The translations under genes and the position numbers were made by a program. From the NCBI GenBank assembly GCA_964460245.1, contig CAYWTL010000013.1, forward strand, positions 1-42,527: a stretch of DNA of 42,527 nucleotides, read 5' to 3'. Below are positions 41,214 through 42,527 of the stretch, in pieces; positions within the stretch are counted from its first letter, which is position 1; the number at the start of each line of letters is the position of its first letter. Below the pieces are notes generated by a model. The model was given only the letters and a program-made list of their open reading frames with translations. It did not search any database and was not told where the DNA came from. Source of the DNA: JAXDBM01 sp964460245 (lineage in GTDB: Bacteria > Desulfobacterota > Syntrophia > Syntrophales > Fen-1087).

Positions 41214-42527
41214 ATGAGCAAGAGGCTGGTTGTTGTCGGTGGCGGGGCCGCGGGGCCGTCGAGCGCCGCCGAGGCAAAGAGGCGCGACAAATCTCTCGAA
41301 GTGACGATGATCGAGCGGGGCGACTTCGTTTCCTATGCGGCCTGCCCGATGCCTTATTACATCGGTGATGTAATCAAGGAATCCAAGAGACTGGTCATCC
41401 GGACGCCGGAAGAGTTCGAGAAGACGGGCATCAACGCGCGAATCCGGACCAATGTCGAGGGCATCGACGCGCAGAAGGGGTTGGTTTACCTGACCGGCGG
41501 CGAGAGCATTCCCTACGACTGTCTCGTCATGGCCACGGGGGCCAAAGCCGTTCGCCTGGACATCCCGGGCCAGGACCTCGAAGGGGTCTTTGTCATGCGG
41601 AACCTCACCGATGCCCTGAACATCAAATCCTATCTGAATGCGGGCGGCTGCAAGAAGGCCGTTCTGATCGGAGCAGGCTACATCGGCATGGAGATGTGCG
41701 AGGCCCTACGCAACGTCGGCGTCGAGGTGAAGGTCATCGATATCCTGCCGCGGCCCGCATTCCGGTGGGATCCCGAGTTTACCAAGTTGGTCGTGGAGGA
41801 GCTCGGCAAGAACCAGGTGCAGTTCATGCCGGAAACGAAACCTCTTGCCATCGAGAAAGGGAAGGAATCCCGGCTGAAGGTTATCACGAGCAACGGCGAT
41901 CTGGACGCCGACATGATTCTCATGGGTGTCGGTACGCGAGCCAACACCGATCTGGCGCGATCCATCGGTCTCGAAATCGGGAAAAGCGGGGCCATCAAAG
42001 TGGACTTCCACCAGAAGACATCCCGCGAGGGGATCTGGTCTGTGGGAGACTGTTGCGAGGTCTTCCACAAGGTCTCAGGCAAGTGGGTCAATTTCCCGCT
42101 GGGTGACGTCGCCAACAAGCAGGGCCGTGTGGCCGGCATGAATATCGGCGGCTCCACGGTTACGTTTCCCGGTATCGTCGGTGCCCAGGCCTTCAAGGTT
42201 TTCAACCTGGAGGTTGCAGCGACGGGCCTCACGGAGGAGGAGGCCGTAAAGTCCGGTTATGATCCGGTCGGTGTCCTGATCTGGGGTGTACCCGTGGCAC
42301 GGCCCATGGTCCAGGGCCACAAGCTGGGCATCAAGCTCGTTGGCGACAAGAAGACCCGAAAGCTCCTTGGCGGGCAGTTAATCGGCGAAAAAGGGGCTGT
42401 CCAGCGCGCCTTCGCCCTTTCCGTCGCTCTCTGGTCGGGGCTGACCGTCGACGAGCTCGGCTATGTGGATCTTCCCTATGCGCCGCCCTTCGGGGGCGCC
42501 TGGGACGCCATCCACATTGCGGCCCAG
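41214..42527 (+). CDS. FAD-dependent CoA-disulfide reductase / NADH oxidase-like oxidoreductase (3' end cut by window)
   Basis: At least 438 residues with no stop before the window end. A FAD-binding Rossmann motif opens the protein (RLVVVGGGAAGPSSAAEAKR). The single redox cysteine of this family sits in SYAACPMPYYIGD (C44). A NAD(P)H-binding GxGxxG follows (AVLIGAGYIGMEMCEALR), then IWSVGDCCEVFHK. The C-terminal dimerisation region is typical (LGGQLIGEKGAVQRAFALS; DLPYAPPFGGAWDA). Relatives reduce CoA disulfide, CoA persulfide or polysulfide, or oxidise NADH; no rhodanese domain is visible before the cut. AAGGAGGATGATTC precedes the ATG at 41214. Little of the family's usual length (about 440-450) should be missing unless a rhodanese domain follows. 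Confidence 0.92.
   Translation, partial: MSKRLVVVGGGAAGPSSAAEAKRRDKSLEVTMIERGDFVSYAACPMPYYIGDVIKESKRLVIRTPEEFEKTGINARIRTNVEGIDAQKGLVYLTGGESIPYDCLVMATGAKAVRLDIPGQDLEGVFVMRNLTDALNIKSYLNAGGCKKAVLIGAGYIGMEMCEALRNVGVEVKVIDILPRPAFRWDPEFTKLVVEELGKNQVQFMPETKPLAIEKGKESRLKVITSNGDLDADMILMGVGTRANTDLARSIGLEIGKSGAIKVDFHQKTSREGIWSVGDCCEVFHKVSGKWVNFPLGDVANKQGRVAGMNIGGSTVTFPGIVGAQAFKVFNLEVAATGLTEEEAVKSGYDPVGVLIWGVPVARPMVQGHKLGIKLVGDKKTRKLLGGQLIGEKGAVQRAFALSVALWSGLTVDELGYVDLPYAPPFGGAWDAIHIAAQ

Noticed and set aside
1..42527. CRISPR arrays, tRNA/rRNA genes, IS elements or prophage genes
   Set aside because: No regularly spaced repeats, cloverleaf-like sequences, transposases, integrases or phage structural genes were recognised when reading both strands.

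Overview
The window looks like a chromosomal contig from a GC-rich (roughly 60%) Gram-negative anaerobe. It most resembles Desulfobacterota of the Syntrophales type. The grounds are a LolA, lipoprotein and TRAP-transporter envelope repertoire, small SAP/Rho-N-like and C_GCAxxG_C_C proteins, a PAS-LuxR regulator of the kind common in that group, and a GT3-type glycogen synthase fused to a phosphorylase. This assignment is inference from gene content; there is no rRNA or other marker. I saw no tRNA, rRNA, IS element, prophage or CRISPR array. A 10-base N run at 40118-40127 is an assembly gap.

Layout. (1) 16-1047: a divergent YchF-like P-loop protein. (2) 6458-1050, minus strand: pxpA-pxpB-pxpC-dctP-dctQ-dctM, a 5-oxoproline (pyroglutamate) uptake and hydrolysis operon with a good sigma70-type promoter and a stem-loop between dctP and dctQ. 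(3) 17178-6611, minus strand: moaC, a membrane PH-like protein, a small Fis-type regulator, a 1234-residue GlmS-like amidotransferase, a GlmU-acetyltransferase-like beta-helix protein, glmM, a nagB-like gene and pyrG. The last five form an amino-sugar/nucleotide block containing three unusual proteins. (4) 17514-21153, plus strand: yifB/comM, ilvE and lolA. (5) 21236-30111: an alpha-glucan operon of debranching enzyme, GT4 glycosyltransferase, GH57 amylase-like protein and a 1418-residue GT3 synthase-GT35 phosphorylase fusion. (6) 30192-32932: an ECF sigma module of secreted protein, ECF sigma and zinc-finger anti-sigma, preceded by a textbook ECF-type promoter and carrying an 82-bp palindrome upstream of the sigma gene. 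(7) 32977-38195: a small Cys-rich protein, then lemA, a small membrane protein, and a 902-residue protein with three tandem Hint (intein-like) domains, a transmembrane segment and two Tim44-like domains, followed by a lipoprotein. (8) 38230-42527: a LEA-like repeat protein behind a near-consensus promoter, a PAS-PAS-LuxR regulator across the gap, a C_GCAxxG_C_C protein and a CoA-disulfide-reductase-like flavoprotein cut by the window end.

How the genes work together. The pxp/TRAP set takes up and opens 5-oxoproline to glutamate. The glmS-like to pyrG block suggests supply of activated amino sugar for the envelope, possibly by a non-standard route. The glucan operon stores and mobilises glucose polymer. 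The ECF module and the lemA/Hint/Tim44 operon are envelope-oriented. The best candidates for undescribed biology are the triple-Hint Tim44-like protein and the enlarged GlmS-like protein, whose catalytic cysteine lies 43 residues inside the reading frame.
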